NCBI RefSeq assembly: GCF_018343665.1 | Contig: NZ_JAGYPM010000001.1 | Coordinates: forward strand, 655,239-719,238 | Length of the DNA stretch: 64,000 bases | Direction: 5' to 3' | Origin: Cytobacillus citreus | GTDB lineage: Bacteria > Bacillota > Bacilli > Bacillales > Cytobacillaceae | Shown here: positions 21,300 through 31,551 of the stretch, piece by piece | How the letters are laid out: every line of letters starts with the position of its first letter | Position numbering within the stretch: the first letter of the stretch is position 1 | The notes under the pieces: model-generated | Databases searched by the model: none | What the model saw: the letters and a program-made list of their open reading frames with translations, nothing else | Told to the model about the DNA's origin: nothing | Position numbers and translations under genes: made by a program

Positions 21300-21400
21300 A
21301 GAAATTGAAATATTGGTTAACTATCTGCTAAGAAACTCGCATAAGAGAATCTAACATTCGTTTGAAGGACTTGCTGTACGCCAAGACTTTTCAATTTGGG
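21300..21400. repeat. Degenerate copy of the recA-upstream repeat
   Basis: Bases about 21325-21395 carry ctatctgctaagaaactcgc, gcataag, acattcg, aaggacttg and cgccaag in the same order as the unit at 60443-60575. The hairpin arms are largely destroyed here. It lies just after polC, where it may once have been a terminator. Confidence 0.5.
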
Positions 21401-21457
21401 TTCTTATAAATAAACTATCTAAGCATTCCGAAATCCATGTATTGGAAGCTTTTCCAT

Positions 21458-21486
21458 TTGCATTAAAAATATGGTTATGGTATAGT
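21458..21486 (+). promoter_or_regulatory. SigA-type promoter of the rimP-nusA operon
   Basis: TTGCAT at 21458-21463, a 17-bp spacer and TATAGT at 21481-21486 with an extended -10 TG. The transcript would start near 21493 and carry a 140-nt leader including the hairpin at 21521-21542. Confidence 0.62.
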
Positions 21487-21520
21487 TTTAGTGGAAATAC
21501 TAACGATAACTCTCGAAAAG

Positions 21521-21542
21521 AAGAGTGGGGCAACCCACTCTT
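21521..21542 (+). promoter_or_regulatory. Leader hairpin of the rimP operon
   Basis: A perfect 9-bp stem AAGAGTGGG with CCCACTCTT and a GCAA tetraloop, about 30 nt after the predicted transcription start. Only three T follow, so strong termination is unlikely. It could stabilise the 5' end or act as a conditional attenuator for the NusA operon; this is inference. Confidence 0.5.
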
Positions 21543-21635
21543 TCGTGTTGTGTACGCTAAATTTTCAATCATACAATTAATTTACAATTTTACCCGTCTA
21601 ATCGAACTTAAGTAGGAAGCTAAAGGAGGGATATT

Positions 21636-22106
21636 ATGAGCAAAGTGACTGAAACAGTAGAAAAATTAGTCACTCCAATTTTAGATGAGCTTAAATTAGA
21701 ATTAGTTGACATTGAATATGTAAAGGAAGGAAAAGATTGGTTTCTTCGCGTATTCATCGATAAGGAAACAGGTGTTGATATTGAGGAGTGTGGGCAAGTC
21801 AGTGAGAAATTAAGTGACAAGCTTGATGAGGCTGATCCGATTCCTTACAATTATTTCTTAGAAGTTTCATCGCCTGGAGCTGAACGCCCTCTTAAAAATG
21901 GTAAGGATTTTGAAAAGGCATTAGGTAAAAATGTTTTTATTAAAACATATGAGCCAATTGACGGTGTAAAAACCTTCGAAGGGATATTAACAAAGTTTGA
22001 TGGCCAAACTGCCACAGTTGAAATCAAAATAAAAACGAGAAAGAAAAGTATTGATATTCCTTATGAAAAAGTGGCTAATGCACGTTTAGCAGTGGTTTTT
22101 TCATAA
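21636..22106 (+). CDS. rimP: Ribosome maturation factor RimP
   Basis: RimP (formerly YlxS) helps mature the 30S subunit. The 156-residue protein has the expected two domains: an N-terminal alpha/beta domain with [19 protein letters not shown] and the SSPGAERPL motif, and a C-terminal Sm-like barrel from about residue 90. The ATG follows AAAGGAGGG. It is the first gene of the rimP-nusA-rnpM-ylxQ-infB-ylxP-rbfA operon, which couples transcription elongation, translation initiation and subunit maturation. Confidence 0.96.
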   Translation: MSKVTETVEKLVTPILDELKLELVDIEYVKEGKDWFLRVFIDKETGVDIEECGQVSEKLSDKLDEADPIPYNYFLEVSSPGAERPLKNGKDFEKALGKNVFIKTYEPIDGVKTFEGILTKFDGQTATVEIKIKTRKKSIDIPYEKVANARLAVVFS

Positions 22107-22176
22107 ATATGATAATTAGTATTTTATAAAGATATTGGCGCTTTGCGCTTTTCTATTAAAGGGGGATTAGTATCTC

Positions 22177-23307
22177 ATGAGCAGCGAATTGTTGGATGCT
22201 CTAGTTTTGTTGGAAAAAGAAAAAGGTATTTCAAGAGATGTCATAATTGATGCGATAGAGGCAGCGTTGGTTTCCGCATACCGCAGGAATTTTAATCAAG
22301 CTCAAAATGTTCGCATTGATTTGAATCTTGGAAGCGGTACAATGAGAGTTTTTGCACGAAAAGAAGTGGTGGATGAAGTATTTGATACTAGACTGGAAAT
22401 TTCAGTTGAAGATGCACAAAGAATGAATCCGAACTATCAAATTGAAGACATTGTGGAATTAGAAGTTACACCTAAGGATTTTGGACGTATTGCAGCACAA
22501 ACTGCAAAACAGGTCGTAACACAACGCGTCCGAGAAGCAGAAAGAGGAATTATTTATTCTGAATTTATCGACCGTGAAGAAGACATTATGACAGGGATAG
22601 TACAGCGTCAGGATTCCAAGTTCATCTATGTCAGTCTTGGAAAGATTGAAGCCATTCTACCTGCTAATGAACAAATGCCGAACGAGCAGTATAAACCTCA
22701 TGACAGGATTAAAGTTTTTATTACAAAGGTTGAGAAAACAACAAAAGGACCACAAATTTTTGTTTCAAGAACTCACCCTGGCCTACTAAAAAGATTATTT
22801 GAAATCGAAGTTCCAGAAATATACGATGGTACAGTAGAAATTAAATCGGTTGCTCGTGAAGCGGGAGATCGTTCGAAAATTTCCGTTCATTCTGATAATG
22901 AAGAAGTCGATCCGGTAGGTTCATGTGTTGGACCTAAAGGAACTCGTGTTCAAGCAGTCGTGAATGAATTGAAAGGTGAAAAGATCGATATTGTAAAATG
23001 GTCTCCAGACCCAATTATTTTCGTTGCCAATGCTTTAAGTCCCTCTAAGGTTCTTGATGTCATTGTGAATGAAAATGATAAAGCTACTACAGTTGTTGTT
23101 CCTGATTATCAGCTTTCCTTGGCAATCGGAAAGCGTGGGCAAAACGCAAGATTAGCAGCTAAATTAACCGGTTGGAAAATTGACATAAAATCGGAGTCAG
23201 AAGCTCGTGAAATCGGAATGTATCCACGTGAGGAAACATTGTTGAATTTTGAAAATAATGAGCTTGAAGATGAAGATCAACTTGATTTGCAAGATGATAT
23301 GGATTAA
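22177..23307 (+). CDS. nusA: Transcription termination/antitermination factor NusA
   Basis: NusA binds RNA polymerase and modulates pausing, intrinsic termination and antitermination. The 376-residue protein has an N-terminal RNA polymerase-binding domain, an S1 domain (about 130-200, with IMTGIVQR and FIYVSLGKIEAILP), and two KH domains (VGPKGTRVQAVVNEL and LAIGKRGQNARLAAKL). Like other Firmicute NusA proteins it lacks the C-terminal acidic repeats of E. coli and ends in an acidic tail. The ATG has GGGGGA upstream. Confidence 0.97.
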   Translation: MSSELLDALVLLEKEKGISRDVIIDAIEAALVSAYRRNFNQAQNVRIDLNLGSGTMRVFARKEVVDEVFDTRLEISVEDAQRMNPNYQIEDIVELEVTPKDFGRIAAQTAKQVVTQRVREAERGIIYSEFIDREEDIMTGIVQRQDSKFIYVSLGKIEAILPANEQMPNEQYKPHDRIKVFITKVEKTTKGPQIFVSRTHPGLLKRLFEIEVPEIYDGTVEIKSVAREAGDRSKISVHSDNEEVDPVGSCVGPKGTRVQAVVNELKGEKIDIVKWSPDPIIFVANALSPSKVLDVIVNENDKATTVVVPDYQLSLAIGKRGQNARLAAKLTGWKIDIKSESEAREIGMYPREETLLNFENNELEDEDQLDLQDDMD

Positions 23308-23322
23308 TAGAGGTGAATGATC

Positions 23323-23607
23323 GTGAACAATCGTAAAAAAGTTCCAATGCGTAAATGTGTTGCAACCGGTGAAATGAGACCGAAAAAAGAACTCGTTCGC
23401 ATCGTTCGCTCTAAGGAAGGGGAAGTGTCGGTTGACCTAACAGGAAAAAAATCTGGTCGAGGCGCATACCTTTCTAAAGAAAAGGAAGCAGTAATGCTAG
23501 CAAAAAAGAAAAATATTTTAGCCAACCATTTAGATGTTTCAATAGATGATTCTATTTATGAAGAGCTAATTGAGCTCATAGAGAAGGAGAAACGACAATC
23601 CAAATGA
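23323..23607 (+). CDS. rnpM: RNase P modulator RnpM (YlxR)
   Basis: A 94-residue YlxR-family RNA-binding protein. The B. subtilis homologue has been described as a modulator of RNase P. The [20 protein letters not shown] motif at its start and the GRGAYL motif near residue 45 define the family. The GTG at 23323 is chosen because AGGTG lies 7 nt upstream. The ATG at 23317 directly abuts that site. The stop overlaps the next start (ATGA), so it is coupled to ylxQ. Confidence 0.9.
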   Translation: MNNRKKVPMRKCVATGEMRPKKELVRIVRSKEGEVSVDLTGKKSGRGAYLSKEKEAVMLAKKKNILANHLDVSIDDSIYEELIELIEKEKRQSK

Positions 23608-23906
23608 ACGATAATCAATGGATGTCATTGCTTGGCTTAGCGAATCGGGCACGAAAAATTACTTCGGGTGAAGAGCTAACTATCAAAGAAATAAGAAACG
23701 GTAAAGCGAAGCTCATATTGTTATCAGCGGACGCTTCTGTTAACACGACAAAAAAAGTGACAAATAAATGTAAATCCTATGAAGTTCCTTATAAGCTTGT
23801 TGAAAATCGAGAATTGCTTGGTCATGCTATAGGAAAAGATGCTCGGGTTGTTGTGGCTGTTTTAGATGATGGATTTGCAAAAAAACTGAAGTCGTTGCTC
23901 GATTAA
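23604..23906 (+). CDS. ylxQ: L7Ae-family RNA-binding protein YlxQ
   Basis: A 100-residue protein of the ribosomal L7Ae/eL30 fold, which typically binds kink-turn RNA. It begins with [16 protein letters not shown] and has [16 protein letters not shown] and the [13 protein letters not shown] motif of the RNA-contact loop. It lies between rnpM and infB with a 4-base ATGA overlap. Its precise cellular target is not established from this sequence. Confidence 0.9.
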   Translation: MNDNQWMSLLGLANRARKITSGEELTIKEIRNGKAKLILLSADASVNTTKKVTNKCKSYEVPYKLVENRELLGHAIGKDARVVVAVLDDGFAKKLKSLLD

Positions 23907-23925
23907 TTCCAGCGGGGGTGAAAGT

Positions 23926-26130
23926 GTGAGTAAAATACGCGTTTACGAATATGCAAAGAAACATAATGTATCTAGTAAAGACGTTATTATAAAATTAAAA
24001 GACATGAATATAGAGGTTTCCAATCATATGACAACAATAGAAGCATCGGCCATACAAAAATTAGACAGTCTTTACGGGAAGAAAGATGAAAAGCAACCTC
24101 AAAAACAAAATAAGCAGCCTGTTCAGAACCAACAAAGTTCTAAACAAGCTCAAATAAAACCAAAAGCCCATTCATCTTCTGATAATGTGGATTCTGCTAT
24201 AGTTAATAATAAAATGAATAAACCTTCTAACAAACAAGGTGAAGGTAAAAAACAAAATCAAGAAAACAAGACTTTTAATAAAAATAAGAACAATAAGAAC
24301 AATAAGAACAAAAATAATAATAAAGGGAGAATCCAGCAAACTCAGGCTGCACAAGCTCCTAAAAAAGTGAAAGAACTACCAGCAAAAATTACTTTCAGCG
24401 AATCCTTAACTGTTGCGGAGCTTGCTAAAAAGATACAACGTGAACCTTCAGAGATTATTAAAAAGTTATTTATGCTTGGAGTTATGGCAACGATCAATCA
24501 AGAACTTGACAAAGATGCGATTGAATTAATTGCAAGTGACTATGGTGTAGAAGTTGAAGAAGAAGTTCATATTGACGTAACCGATTTAGAAGTATATTTC
24601 ACTGAAGACAGTGATGCGGAATTAGTAGAACGTCCTGCTGTAGTTACGATAATGGGTCACGTTGACCATGGAAAAACAACAACATTGGACTCTATTCGAA
24701 ACACAAAGGTAACTGCTGGTGAAGCAGGCGGAATTACACAGCATATCGGGGCATATCAAGTAGAAGAAAATGGTAAAAAAATTACATTTTTAGACACTCC
24801 AGGACATGCTGCGTTTACGACAATGCGTGCCCGCGGTGCACAAGTAACCGACATTACAATCTTGGTAGTTGCAGCAGATGACGGTGTAATGCCGCAAACA
24901 GTAGAAGCAATTAATCATGCAAAAGCAGCTGAAGTACCAATTATCGTCGCAGTTAATAAAATGGATAAAGAAGCTGCAAATCCTGACCGAGTTATGCAAG
25001 AATTAACAGAATACGGTTTAGTTCCTGAGGCTTGGGGCGGGGATACTATTTTTGTACCAATTTCTGCGCTAAAAGGGGAGGGTATTGACAATCTACTTGA
25101 AATGATCCTTCTGGTTAGTGAAGTAGAGGAATATAAAGCAAACCCTAACCGCAATGCTGTAGGAACGGTAATCGAAGCACAGTTAGATAAGGGCCGTGGT
25201 TCGGTGGCAACTTTATTAGTTCAGAATGGAACTTTAAAAGTAGGTGACCCAATCGTTGTTGGGAACACTTATGGACGTGTACGAGCAATGGTTAATGATC
25301 TTGGTCGCCGAGTTAAACATGCTGGACCATCAACACCAGTCGAAATTACAGGATTAAATGATGTCCCTCAGGCAGGAGATCGTTTCGCTGTATTGCCTGA
25401 TGAGAAAACAGCTCGTCAAATTGGAGAGGCTCGTGCTCAGCAAGCATTACAAGCACAGCGCAATGAAAAAAAACGTGTTAGCTTGGATAACTTGTTTGAA
25501 CATATGAAACAAGGTGAAATGAAAGATCTTAATATTGTTGTAAAGGCAGATGTTCAAGGATCTGCAGAAGCACTTACAACAGCATTGCAAAAAATTGATG
25601 TTGAAGGTGTAAATGTAAGAATTCTTCATACAGGTGCTGGGGCTATCAATGAATCTGATATAACACTTGCGTCAGCGTTTAATGCAATTGTTATTGGATT
25701 TAATGTCCGCCCTGATAATAATGCTAAGCGTGCGGCTGACGCGGAAGGCGTTGAAATTCGTCTTCATAGAATCATTTATAAAGTTATTGAAGAGATAGAA
25801 TTAGCGATGAAAGGAATGCTTGATCCAGAATTTGAAGAAAAGATTATTGGTCAGGCAGAGGTTCGTCAAACTTTTAAAGTATCTAAAGTAGGAACAATTG
25901 CTGGTTCATATGTGACGGATGGAAAAATTACACGTGACAGCGGAGTCCGTCTAATCCGTGATGGTATTGTAATCTTTGAAGGAGAAATTGATGCATTGAA
26001 ACGCTTCAAAGATGATGCTAAGGAAGTGAGTCAAGGATATGAATGTGGTGTCACGATTAAAAACTTCAATGACGTTAAAGAAGGAGACGTTATTGAGGCA
26101 TATATTATGCAAGAAATTGAGCGCAAATGA
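23926..26130 (+). CDS. infB: Translation initiation factor IF-2
   Basis: IF-2 is the GTPase that brings initiator tRNA to the ribosome. The 734-residue protein has an N-terminal IF2N module ([17 protein letters not shown]), a long Lys/Asn/Gln-rich linker (about residues 55-145), a second IF2N module, and the GTPase with G1 GHVDHGKTT at 244-252, G3 DTPGH and G4 NKMD, then domains II, III and IV. The start is GTG with a GGGGGTGA site. The poly-Asn/Lys linker is low-complexity and would vary between strains. The stop overlaps ylxP. Confidence 0.97.
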   Translation: MSKIRVYEYAKKHNVSSKDVIIKLKDMNIEVSNHMTTIEASAIQKLDSLYGKKDEKQPQKQNKQPVQNQQSSKQAQIKPKAHSSSDNVDSAIVNNKMNKPSNKQGEGKKQNQENKTFNKNKNNKNNKNKNNNKGRIQQTQAAQAPKKVKELPAKITFSESLTVAELAKKIQREPSEIIKKLFMLGVMATINQELDKDAIELIASDYGVEVEEEVHIDVTDLEVYFTEDSDAELVERPAVVTIMGHVDHGKTTTLDSIRNTKVTAGEAGGITQHIGAYQVEENGKKITFLDTPGHAAFTTMRARGAQVTDITILVVAADDGVMPQTVEAINHAKAAEVPIIVAVNKMDKEAANPDRVMQELTEYGLVPEAWGGDTIFVPISALKGEGIDNLLEMILLVSEVEEYKANPNRNAVGTVIEAQLDKGRGSVATLLVQNGTLKVGDPIVVGNTYGRVRAMVNDLGRRVKHAGPSTPVEITGLNDVPQAGDRFAVLPDEKTARQIGEARAQQALQAQRNEKKRVSLDNLFEHMKQGEMKDLNIVVKADVQGSAEALTTALQKIDVEGVNVRILHTGAGAINESDITLASAFNAIVIGFNVRPDNNAKRAADAEGVEIRLHRIIYKVIEEIELAMKGMLDPEFEEKIIGQAEVRQTFKVSKVGTIAGSYVTDGKITRDSGVRLIRDGIVIFEGEIDALKRFKDDAKEVSQGYECGVTIKNFNDVKEGDVIEAYIMQEIERK

Positions 26131-26408
26131 TTATTGGCTTAGCAGCTTGTGAATGCATTATTTATGACACAAATTCTTTAAAAGAAAAACGGGCTGTATT
26201 GCAAAGAATATTGTCTCGTCTGAAGCAAAGATATAATGTATCTGTCGCAGAGGTAGATTTTCAAGATTTATGGCAGCGTACGAAAATAGCCATCATTGCA
26301 GTATCTGCCTCCAAAGTTTCAACAGAGCATGAATTACAAAATGCCCTAAAATTAATTGATTCGTTTCCAGAAATTGAACGAACTATTACCGATATTGAGT
26401 GGCTTTAA
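26127..26408 (+). CDS. ylxP: DUF503 protein YlxP
   Basis: A 93-residue DUF503-family protein, always found next to rbfA and infB in Bacillaceae, with a ferredoxin-like look. The opening [21 protein letters not shown] and the [13 protein letters not shown] strand are typical. It starts inside the infB stop (ATGA). A role in ribosome assembly or translation is suggested only by the operon; the molecular function is unknown. Confidence 0.9.
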   Translation: MIIGLAACECIIYDTNSLKEKRAVLQRILSRLKQRYNVSVAEVDFQDLWQRTKIAIIAVSASKVSTEHELQNALKLIDSFPEIERTITDIEWL

Positions 26409-26425
26409 GAAAAGGGTGAATGTAT

Positions 26426-26791
26426 ATGAGCCTACGAGCAAATAAAGTTGGAGAACAAATGAAGAAGGAACTTGGAGAAATTATCGGACGAAAAATTAAG
26501 GATCCACGTGTTGGATTTGTAACGGTAACGGATGTTCAAGTAACAGGTGATCTCCAGCAGGCAACAGTTTATATATCAGTTCTTGGCAATGAGGAACAAA
26601 GAGAAAATACGCTTAAAGGCCTTGCAAAAGCAAAGGGATTTATTCGTTCGGAGATTGGTCAGCGTATACGTTTACGGAAAACGCCAGAAATCTTCTTTGA
26701 ATTTGATGAATCTATTGATTATGGCAATCGTATAGAATCTTTACTACATCAAATCCAAGATGAAGAACGAACGAAAGATAAAGAAGATTAA
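26426..26791 (+). CDS. rbfA: Ribosome-binding factor A
   Basis: RbfA binds the 30S subunit and promotes 16S rRNA 5'-end maturation and cold adaptation. The 121-residue protein is a type II KH-fold, starting [16 protein letters not shown] and containing [18 protein letters not shown] and [18 protein letters not shown]. The ATG at 26426 is preferred because AAGGGTGA lies 6 nt upstream; that site abuts the ATG at 26420. A strong terminator follows, ending the operon. Confidence 0.96.
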   Translation: MSLRANKVGEQMKKELGEIIGRKIKDPRVGFVTVTDVQVTGDLQQATVYISVLGNEEQRENTLKGLAKAKGFIRSEIGQRIRLRKTPEIFFEFDESIDYGNRIESLLHQIQDEERTKDKED

Positions 26792-26799
26792 GTTGGATA

Positions 26800-26832
26800 A
26801 AAATGGATAGACAATCGTCTATCCATTTTTTT
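26800..26832 (+). terminator. Rho-independent terminator after rbfA
   Basis: A perfect 12-bp stem AAATGGATAGAC with GTCTATCCATTT, an AATC loop and seven T. It closes the rimP-rbfA operon. Confidence 0.92.
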
Positions 26833-26863
26833 CGAACATTTCTTCAGGCAGGAGGGAAATTTT

Positions 26864-27781
26864 TTGGAAGGAATATTGCCCCTATATAAACCAAAGGGAA
26901 TGACTTCACATGATTGTGTTTTTAAACTTCGGAAAATCCTAAAGATGAAGAGAATTGGTCACACTGGAACCTTAGATCCGGATGTCACAGGAGTATTGCC
27001 AATTTGTTTGGGAAGAGCGACAAAAATAGCAGAATATATAACAGATGCAGGAAAAGCTTATGAAGGAGAAGTAACTATTGGCTATTCTACGTCTACAGAA
27101 GATTCTTCTGGTGAAATCATTGATAAAAAGAAAGTAAACCAGCCTATCTCAAGGGAAAAAATCTTAGCTGTGTTGGCTAAGTTAACAGGTGAAATCTCAC
27201 AAACTCCACCAATGTATTCAGCTGTAAAAGTGAATGGGAAAAGACTGTATGAATATGCAAGACAAGGAATAACGGTTGAAAGGCCAACAAGAAAGGTAAC
27301 GATTTATTCAATTGAGCTTTTAGATAATCGGGACATTTTTGTTGGAGAAACCATTCAATTTCGCTTTAGAGTTGCTTGCAGTAAAGGGACATATATTAGA
27401 ACATTAGCAGTCATGATCGGAGAAGAACTTGGTTACCCAGCCCATATGTCGAACCTTGAAAGAATTCAATCTGCTGCATTTGCAGTACAAGATTGTTTGA
27501 CATTTGAAGAAATTGAAAATAGGACAGGGCAAGGAACACTTTCTGAATCTATTCACCCTCTTGAAACCGCGCTTTCTCATTTGCCGAAATATACAATAAA
27601 TGATACATTAGCAAAGAAAGTGAAAAACGGAGCCGTTTTACAAATCCCAGATTTTTTAATAAAAGTTAAAGGTCCCATCGTTCTCGAAACAGATTCTGGC
27701 TTGGCACTTGCCATATATGAACATCACCAGCAAAAGCCTGGTTTAATGAAGCCAGTTAAGGTTTTACGAAATGACTTGTAG
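26864..27781 (+). CDS. truB: tRNA pseudouridine(55) synthase TruB
   Basis: TruB converts U55 of nearly all tRNAs to pseudouridine. The 305-residue protein has LPLYKPKGMTSHD, the catalytic Asp38 in GHTGTLDPDVTGVLP, and CSKGTYIRTL near residue 170, with a PUA-like C-terminus. The start is TTG at 26864 with GGAGG upstream, matching the family N-terminus. It is followed by ribF with a 34-bp gap, the usual truB-ribF-rpsO order. Confidence 0.96.
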   Translation: MEGILPLYKPKGMTSHDCVFKLRKILKMKRIGHTGTLDPDVTGVLPICLGRATKIAEYITDAGKAYEGEVTIGYSTSTEDSSGEIIDKKKVNQPISREKILAVLAKLTGEISQTPPMYSAVKVNGKRLYEYARQGITVERPTRKVTIYSIELLDNRDIFVGETIQFRFRVACSKGTYIRTLAVMIGEELGYPAHMSNLERIQSAAFAVQDCLTFEEIENRTGQGTLSESIHPLETALSHLPKYTINDTLAKKVKNGAVLQIPDFLIKVKGPIVLETDSGLALAIYEHHQQKPGLMKPVKVLRNDL

Positions 27782-27815
27782 TATTTAGGTTCTGATAGAA
27801 AAAAGGTGAATTAGC

Positions 27816-28769
27816 ATGGAAATTATTTCAATAAACCATCCGCATCAAATGAAGAAAAATGAAAATCCAGAACTAGCAATGGCATTAGGTTATTTTGATG
27901 GTGTACATTTAGGACATCAAAAGGTAATCTTACAGGCAAAAGCAATTGCAGAAGAAAAAGGGTATAAAAGTGCTGTCATGACTTTTGATCCTCATCCATC
28001 CGTGGTTTTAGGAAAAAGTGAAAGGCATGTTGAGTACATAACTCCTTTAAAAGATAAAATCAATATTATGTCGAGTTTAGGCATTGATTATTTATATATA
28101 ATAAATTTCTCCCGGGAGTTTGCGAATTTATTGCCGCAAGAATTTGTAGATCAATATTTAATTGCATTGAATGTTCAGCATGTAATTGCAGGATTTGACT
28201 ATTCGTATGGCAAAATGGGAAAAGGGACAATGGAAACATTGCTATTTCATTCTCGGAATAAATTCGCTTATACAGTTGTCCCTAAATTATCTTCTAATGA
28301 TGATGAAAAGATAAGCTCGACATTGATTCGATCTTTAATCCATGAGGGAAAAATGGAAAAGATACCGTCAATACTTGGGAGATCCTATACGACTACTGGC
28401 ACTGTTATTCATGGGGATAAACGGGGAAGGACAATCGGGTTTCCAACAGCTAATATTGACTTATTAGGTGATTATCTAATTCCTCCAGTTGGCGTTTATT
28501 GTGTTCGCTTATTCGTTCATGGTATTTGGAATGAAGGGGTATGTAATATTGGTTATAAACCTACCTTTAATAATGAATTAGCTCAAAAACCATCAATTGA
28601 AGTGCATATTTTTAATTTTGATCAAGATATATACGGGCAGGAAGTTACAGTAGAGTGGCATTTACATTTAAGAAATGAACAGAAATTTTCTGGAATAAAA
28701 GAACTTATCGCTCAAATAGAAAAAGATAAAAAGAAAGCTCTTGTCTACTTTGAAAAAAATAATGTTTAG
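27816..28769 (+). CDS. ribF: Bifunctional riboflavin kinase / FAD synthetase
   Basis: RibF makes FMN from riboflavin and then FAD from FMN. The 317-residue protein (called RibC in B. subtilis) has an N-terminal nucleotidyltransferase domain with GYFDGVHLGHQKV and the SSTLIRSLI motif near residue 165, and a C-terminal flavokinase domain from about residue 185 with GDKRGRTIGFPTANI. The ATG follows AAAAGGTGA. No terminator separates it from the rpsO promoter region. Confidence 0.96.
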   Translation: MEIISINHPHQMKKNENPELAMALGYFDGVHLGHQKVILQAKAIAEEKGYKSAVMTFDPHPSVVLGKSERHVEYITPLKDKINIMSSLGIDYLYIINFSREFANLLPQEFVDQYLIALNVQHVIAGFDYSYGKMGKGTMETLLFHSRNKFAYTVVPKLSSNDDEKISSTLIRSLIHEGKMEKIPSILGRSYTTTGTVIHGDKRGRTIGFPTANIDLLGDYLIPPVGVYCVRLFVHGIWNEGVCNIGYKPTFNNELAQKPSIEVHIFNFDQDIYGQEVTVEWHLHLRNEQKFSGIKELIAQIEKDKKKALVYFEKNNV

Positions 28770-28771
28770 CC

Positions 28772-28800
28772 TTGCATTTTGTCATAAAAAGTTGTATTCT
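28772..28800 (+). promoter_or_regulatory. SigA-type promoter of rpsO
   Basis: TTGCAT at 28772-28777, a 17-bp spacer and TATTCT at 28795-28800, giving a leader of about 80 nt that may include the S15 autoregulatory site known in other bacteria. Confidence 0.5.
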
Positions 28801-28889
28801 TATTAACGTATCAAAAGAACCATTGCTTGGCAAGTCGAGTCACCGACGCTTGCTCAGTAATCGGGGATAGAAATCAGGAGGTGAAACGG

Positions 28890-29159
28890 ATGGCAATCAC
28901 TAAAGAACGTAAGAATGAGCTAATCAATGAGTATAAAACTCATGAGAATGATACTGGTTCTCCAGAGGTTCAAATCGCTGTCCTTACAGAAGAAATTAAT
29001 AAATTGAACGATCATTTACGTACTCATAAGAAAGATCACCACTCACGTCGCGGTCTTTTGAAAATGGTAGGTAAACGTCGTAACCTGTTAACTTACTTAC
29101 GTAACAAAGATGTTCAACGTTACCGTGTGTTAATTAATAAGTTAGGTTTACGTCGATAA
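28890..29159 (+). CDS. rpsO: 30S ribosomal protein S15
   Basis: S15 is an early-binding small-subunit protein that contacts helices 20-22 of 16S rRNA. The 89-residue protein has the typical four-helix sequence with [31 protein letters not shown] and KRRNLLTYL. The ATG at 28890 has a near-perfect AGGAGGTGA. Upstream in-frame codons from 28827 precede that site and are not part of the protein. In many bacteria S15 represses its own mRNA. Confidence 0.98.
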   Translation: MAITKERKNELINEYKTHENDTGSPEVQIAVLTEEINKLNDHLRTHKKDHHSRRGLLKMVGKRRNLLTYLRNKDVQRYRVLINKLGLRR

Positions 29160-29165
29160 TTAGAG

Positions 29166-29189
29166 AAGCGGGATTTTTCCCGCTTTTTT
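29166..29189 (+). terminator. Rho-independent terminator after rpsO
   Basis: An 8-bp stem AAGCGGGA with TCCCGCTT, a short T loop and a T run. Confidence 0.9.
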
Positions 29190-29310
29190 ATTAGCTTAAA
29201 AAGAACACTTGTTTACATACATAAAGAATGATTTTAACTTATAATAAAAATGTACATACTAGTTATACACATACATTTATATATTTAGAGCATTTATGCT
29301 TTTTGATAAG

Positions 29311-29338
29311 TTTAAGGTTTAAGGTTTAAGGTTTAGGG
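29311..29338 (+). repeat. Heptamer tandem repeat in the pnp leader
   Basis: Three copies of TTTAAGG and one of TTTAGGG in direct succession, 56 bp before the pnp start. Each contains AGGTTTA or a close variant that can pair with the single CTAAACCT downstream near 29353-29361. A leader switch or slippage-prone region is inference. Confidence 0.6.
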
Positions 29339-29393
29339 TTCCAAGACTATTCGCTAAACCTCCATTGTGAAAAGGTAGAGAGGGGTTACAAAT

Positions 29394-31514
29394 ATGGGAC
29401 AAGATAAGCATATTTATTCTATAGATTGGGCTGGACGTAAGTTATCCGTTGAAATTGGGCAATTGGCGAAACAAGCAAACGGAGCTGTTTTAGTTCGTTA
29501 TAATGATACTGCGGTATTAAGTACAGCAACAGCATCTAAAGAACCAAAAAATTTAGATTTCTTTCCATTAACAGTAAATTATGAAGAGAGATTGTATGCA
29601 GTTGGTAAAATTCCAGGCGGTTTTATTAAGAGAGAAGGGCGTCCTAGTGAAAAAGCAATTTTAGCGAGCCGTTTAATTGACAGACCTATTCGTCCATTAT
29701 TTGCTGATGGTTTTCGTAACGAAGTACAAGTAGTAAGCATGGTCATGAGTGTTGATCAAGATTGTTCATCTGAAATGGCTGCAATGTTTGGATCATCTTT
29801 AGCACTATGTGTATCAGATATTCCTTTTGACGGGCCGATTGCTGGTGTAAGTGTTGGTCGAGTAGACGGAGAATTTATTATCAATCCAACTGTTGATCAA
29901 GCAGAAAATAGTGATATCCATTTAGTTGTTGCAGGAACGAAAGATGCCATTAACATGGTTGAAGCGGGTGCCCATGAAGTTCCTGAAGAAGTAATGCTTG
30001 AAGCAATTATGTTTGGTCATGAGGAAATAAAGCGTTTAATCGCTTTCCAAGAAGAAATTGTAGCTGAAATTGGTAAAGAAAAACTTGAAATTGAACTATA
30101 TGAGCTTGATAAAGATTTGGAAGCTGAGGTTCGTACTCTTTGCGAACAAGAAATGATTACAGCTATTCAAGTTCAGGAAAAACATGCTCGTGAAGCTGCA
30201 ATTAAGTCAGTTAAGAATGATGTAATAGCTAAATTTGAAGAGCAGGAAGCAAATGATGATGACCTGAAACAAGTGAAACAGATTCTTGATAAGATTGTGA
30301 AGGGTGAAGTGCGAAGATTAATCACTGAAGAAAAGGTTCGCCCAGATGGACGTGGACTTGATGTAATTCGCCCACTTTCCTCAGAAGTTGGTCTTTTGGC
30401 ACGTACTCATGGTTCAGGATTATTTACTCGTGGACAAACACAAGCTCTAAGCGTGTGTACTTTAGGAGCGCTGGGTGATGTTCAGATTCTGGATGGATTA
30501 GGAATTGAAGAGGAAAAGCGGTTCATGCATCATTATAATTTTCCTAATTTTAGCGTTGGTGAAACTGGACCTATGAGAGGACCTGGCCGCCGCGAAATTG
30601 GCCATGGTGCTTTGGGGGAACGTGCATTAGAGCCGGTAATTCCATCTGAAAAGGATTTTCCTTATACAGTACGTCTAGTTTCCGAAGTTTTAGAGTCTAA
30701 TGGGTCTACATCACAGGCAAGTATTTGTGCAAGTACTCTTGCAATGATGGATGCTGGTGTTCCAATTAAAGCTCCAGTAGCGGGTATTGCTATGGGTCTT
30801 ATCAAATCTGGTGAGCACTATTCTATCTTAACTGACATTCAAGGTATGGAAGACCATTTGGGAGATATGGACTTTAAGGTTGCTGGTACGTCAAATGGAG
30901 TTACGGCACTTCAGATGGATATAAAAATCGAAGGTCTTTCTCGTGAAATATTAGAAGAAGCACTTCAGCAGGCTAAAAAAGGCCGCATGCAAATTCTAGA
31001 TTCTATGCTAAGTACACTTGCCAAGCCGAGAGTGGAGCTTTCTAAATATGCTCCGAAAATTTTAACAATGAAAATTAATCCAGATAAGATTCGCGATGTC
31101 ATTGGGCCAAGTGGAAAGCAAATTAACAAGATAATCGAAGAAACTGGTGTAAAAATTGATATTGAGCAAGATGGTACAGTTTTCATTTCTTCAACAAATG
31201 AGGAAATGAACCAAAAGGCTAAGAAGATTATTGAAGACATTATTCGTGAGGTTGAAGTTGGACAAATGTATCTTGGAAAAGTAAAACGAATTGAAAAATT
31301 CGGTGCATTTGTAGAAATATTCAATGGCAAGGATGGACTTGTGCATATATCTGAGCTTGCCGAAGAACGTGTTGGAAAAGTTGAGGATGTAGTATCAATT
31401 GGTGATGAATTGCTTGTGAAAGTAACTGAAATTGATAAGCAAGGCCGTGTAAATTTATCTCGTAAAGTCGTTCTTCGTGAACAGCGTGAGCAAAAGGAAA
31501 AAGCCGGGCAGTAA
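29394..31514 (+). CDS. pnp: Polyribonucleotide nucleotidyltransferase (PNPase)
   Basis: PNPase is a phosphorolytic 3'-to-5' exoribonuclease and the main mRNA turnover exonuclease in B. subtilis. The 706-residue protein has two RNase PH domains (first with [16 protein letters not shown], second with [16 protein letters not shown] and the [14 protein letters not shown] region), an alpha-helical linker, a KH domain ([20 protein letters not shown]) and an S1 domain ([13 protein letters not shown]) before an Arg/Glu-rich tail. The ATG follows AGAGAGGGG. A terminator precedes it, so it is transcribed from the spacer at 29190-29393, where no confident promoter was found. Confidence 0.97.
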   Translation: MGQDKHIYSIDWAGRKLSVEIGQLAKQANGAVLVRYNDTAVLSTATASKEPKNLDFFPLTVNYEERLYAVGKIPGGFIKREGRPSEKAILASRLIDRPIRPLFADGFRNEVQVVSMVMSVDQDCSSEMAAMFGSSLALCVSDIPFDGPIAGVSVGRVDGEFIINPTVDQAENSDIHLVVAGTKDAINMVEAGAHEVPEEVMLEAIMFGHEEIKRLIAFQEEIVAEIGKEKLEIELYELDKDLEAEVRTLCEQEMITAIQVQEKHAREAAIKSVKNDVIAKFEEQEANDDDLKQVKQILDKIVKGEVRRLITEEKVRPDGRGLDVIRPLSSEVGLLARTHGSGLFTRGQTQALSVCTLGALGDVQILDGLGIEEEKRFMHHYNFPNFSVGETGPMRGPGRREIGHGALGERALEPVIPSEKDFPYTVRLVSEVLESNGSTSQASICASTLAMMDAGVPIKAPVAGIAMGLIKSGEHYSILTDIQGMEDHLGDMDFKVAGTSNGVTALQMDIKIEGLSREILEEALQQAKKGRMQILDSMLSTLAKPRVELSKYAPKILTMKINPDKIRDVIGPSGKQINKIIEETGVKIDIEQDGTVFISSTNEEMNQKAKKIIEDIIREVEVGQMYLGKVKRIEKFGAFVEIFNGKDGLVHISELAEERVGKVEDVVSIGDELLVKVTEIDKQGRVNLSRKVVLREQREQKEKAGQ

Positions 31515-31551
31515 GATAAAAAGCCCAATTAATTTAATATGATATGAAATG

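Noticed and set aside
24172-24354. Small - strand frame within infB
   Set aside because: It is the complement of the Asn/Lys-rich linker and gives a hydrophobic low-complexity peptide with no start signal.
29311-29338. TTTAGGG-like repeats resembling plant telomere sequence
   Set aside because: Only one of four units is TTTAGGG and it sits inside a bacterial leader. Telomere similarity is coincidence.
30965-31528. 187-codon open frame on the - strand
   Set aside because: It is antisense to the S1/KH end of pnp, very Ser/Ile-rich and has no start signal. It reflects the codon use of the sense gene.
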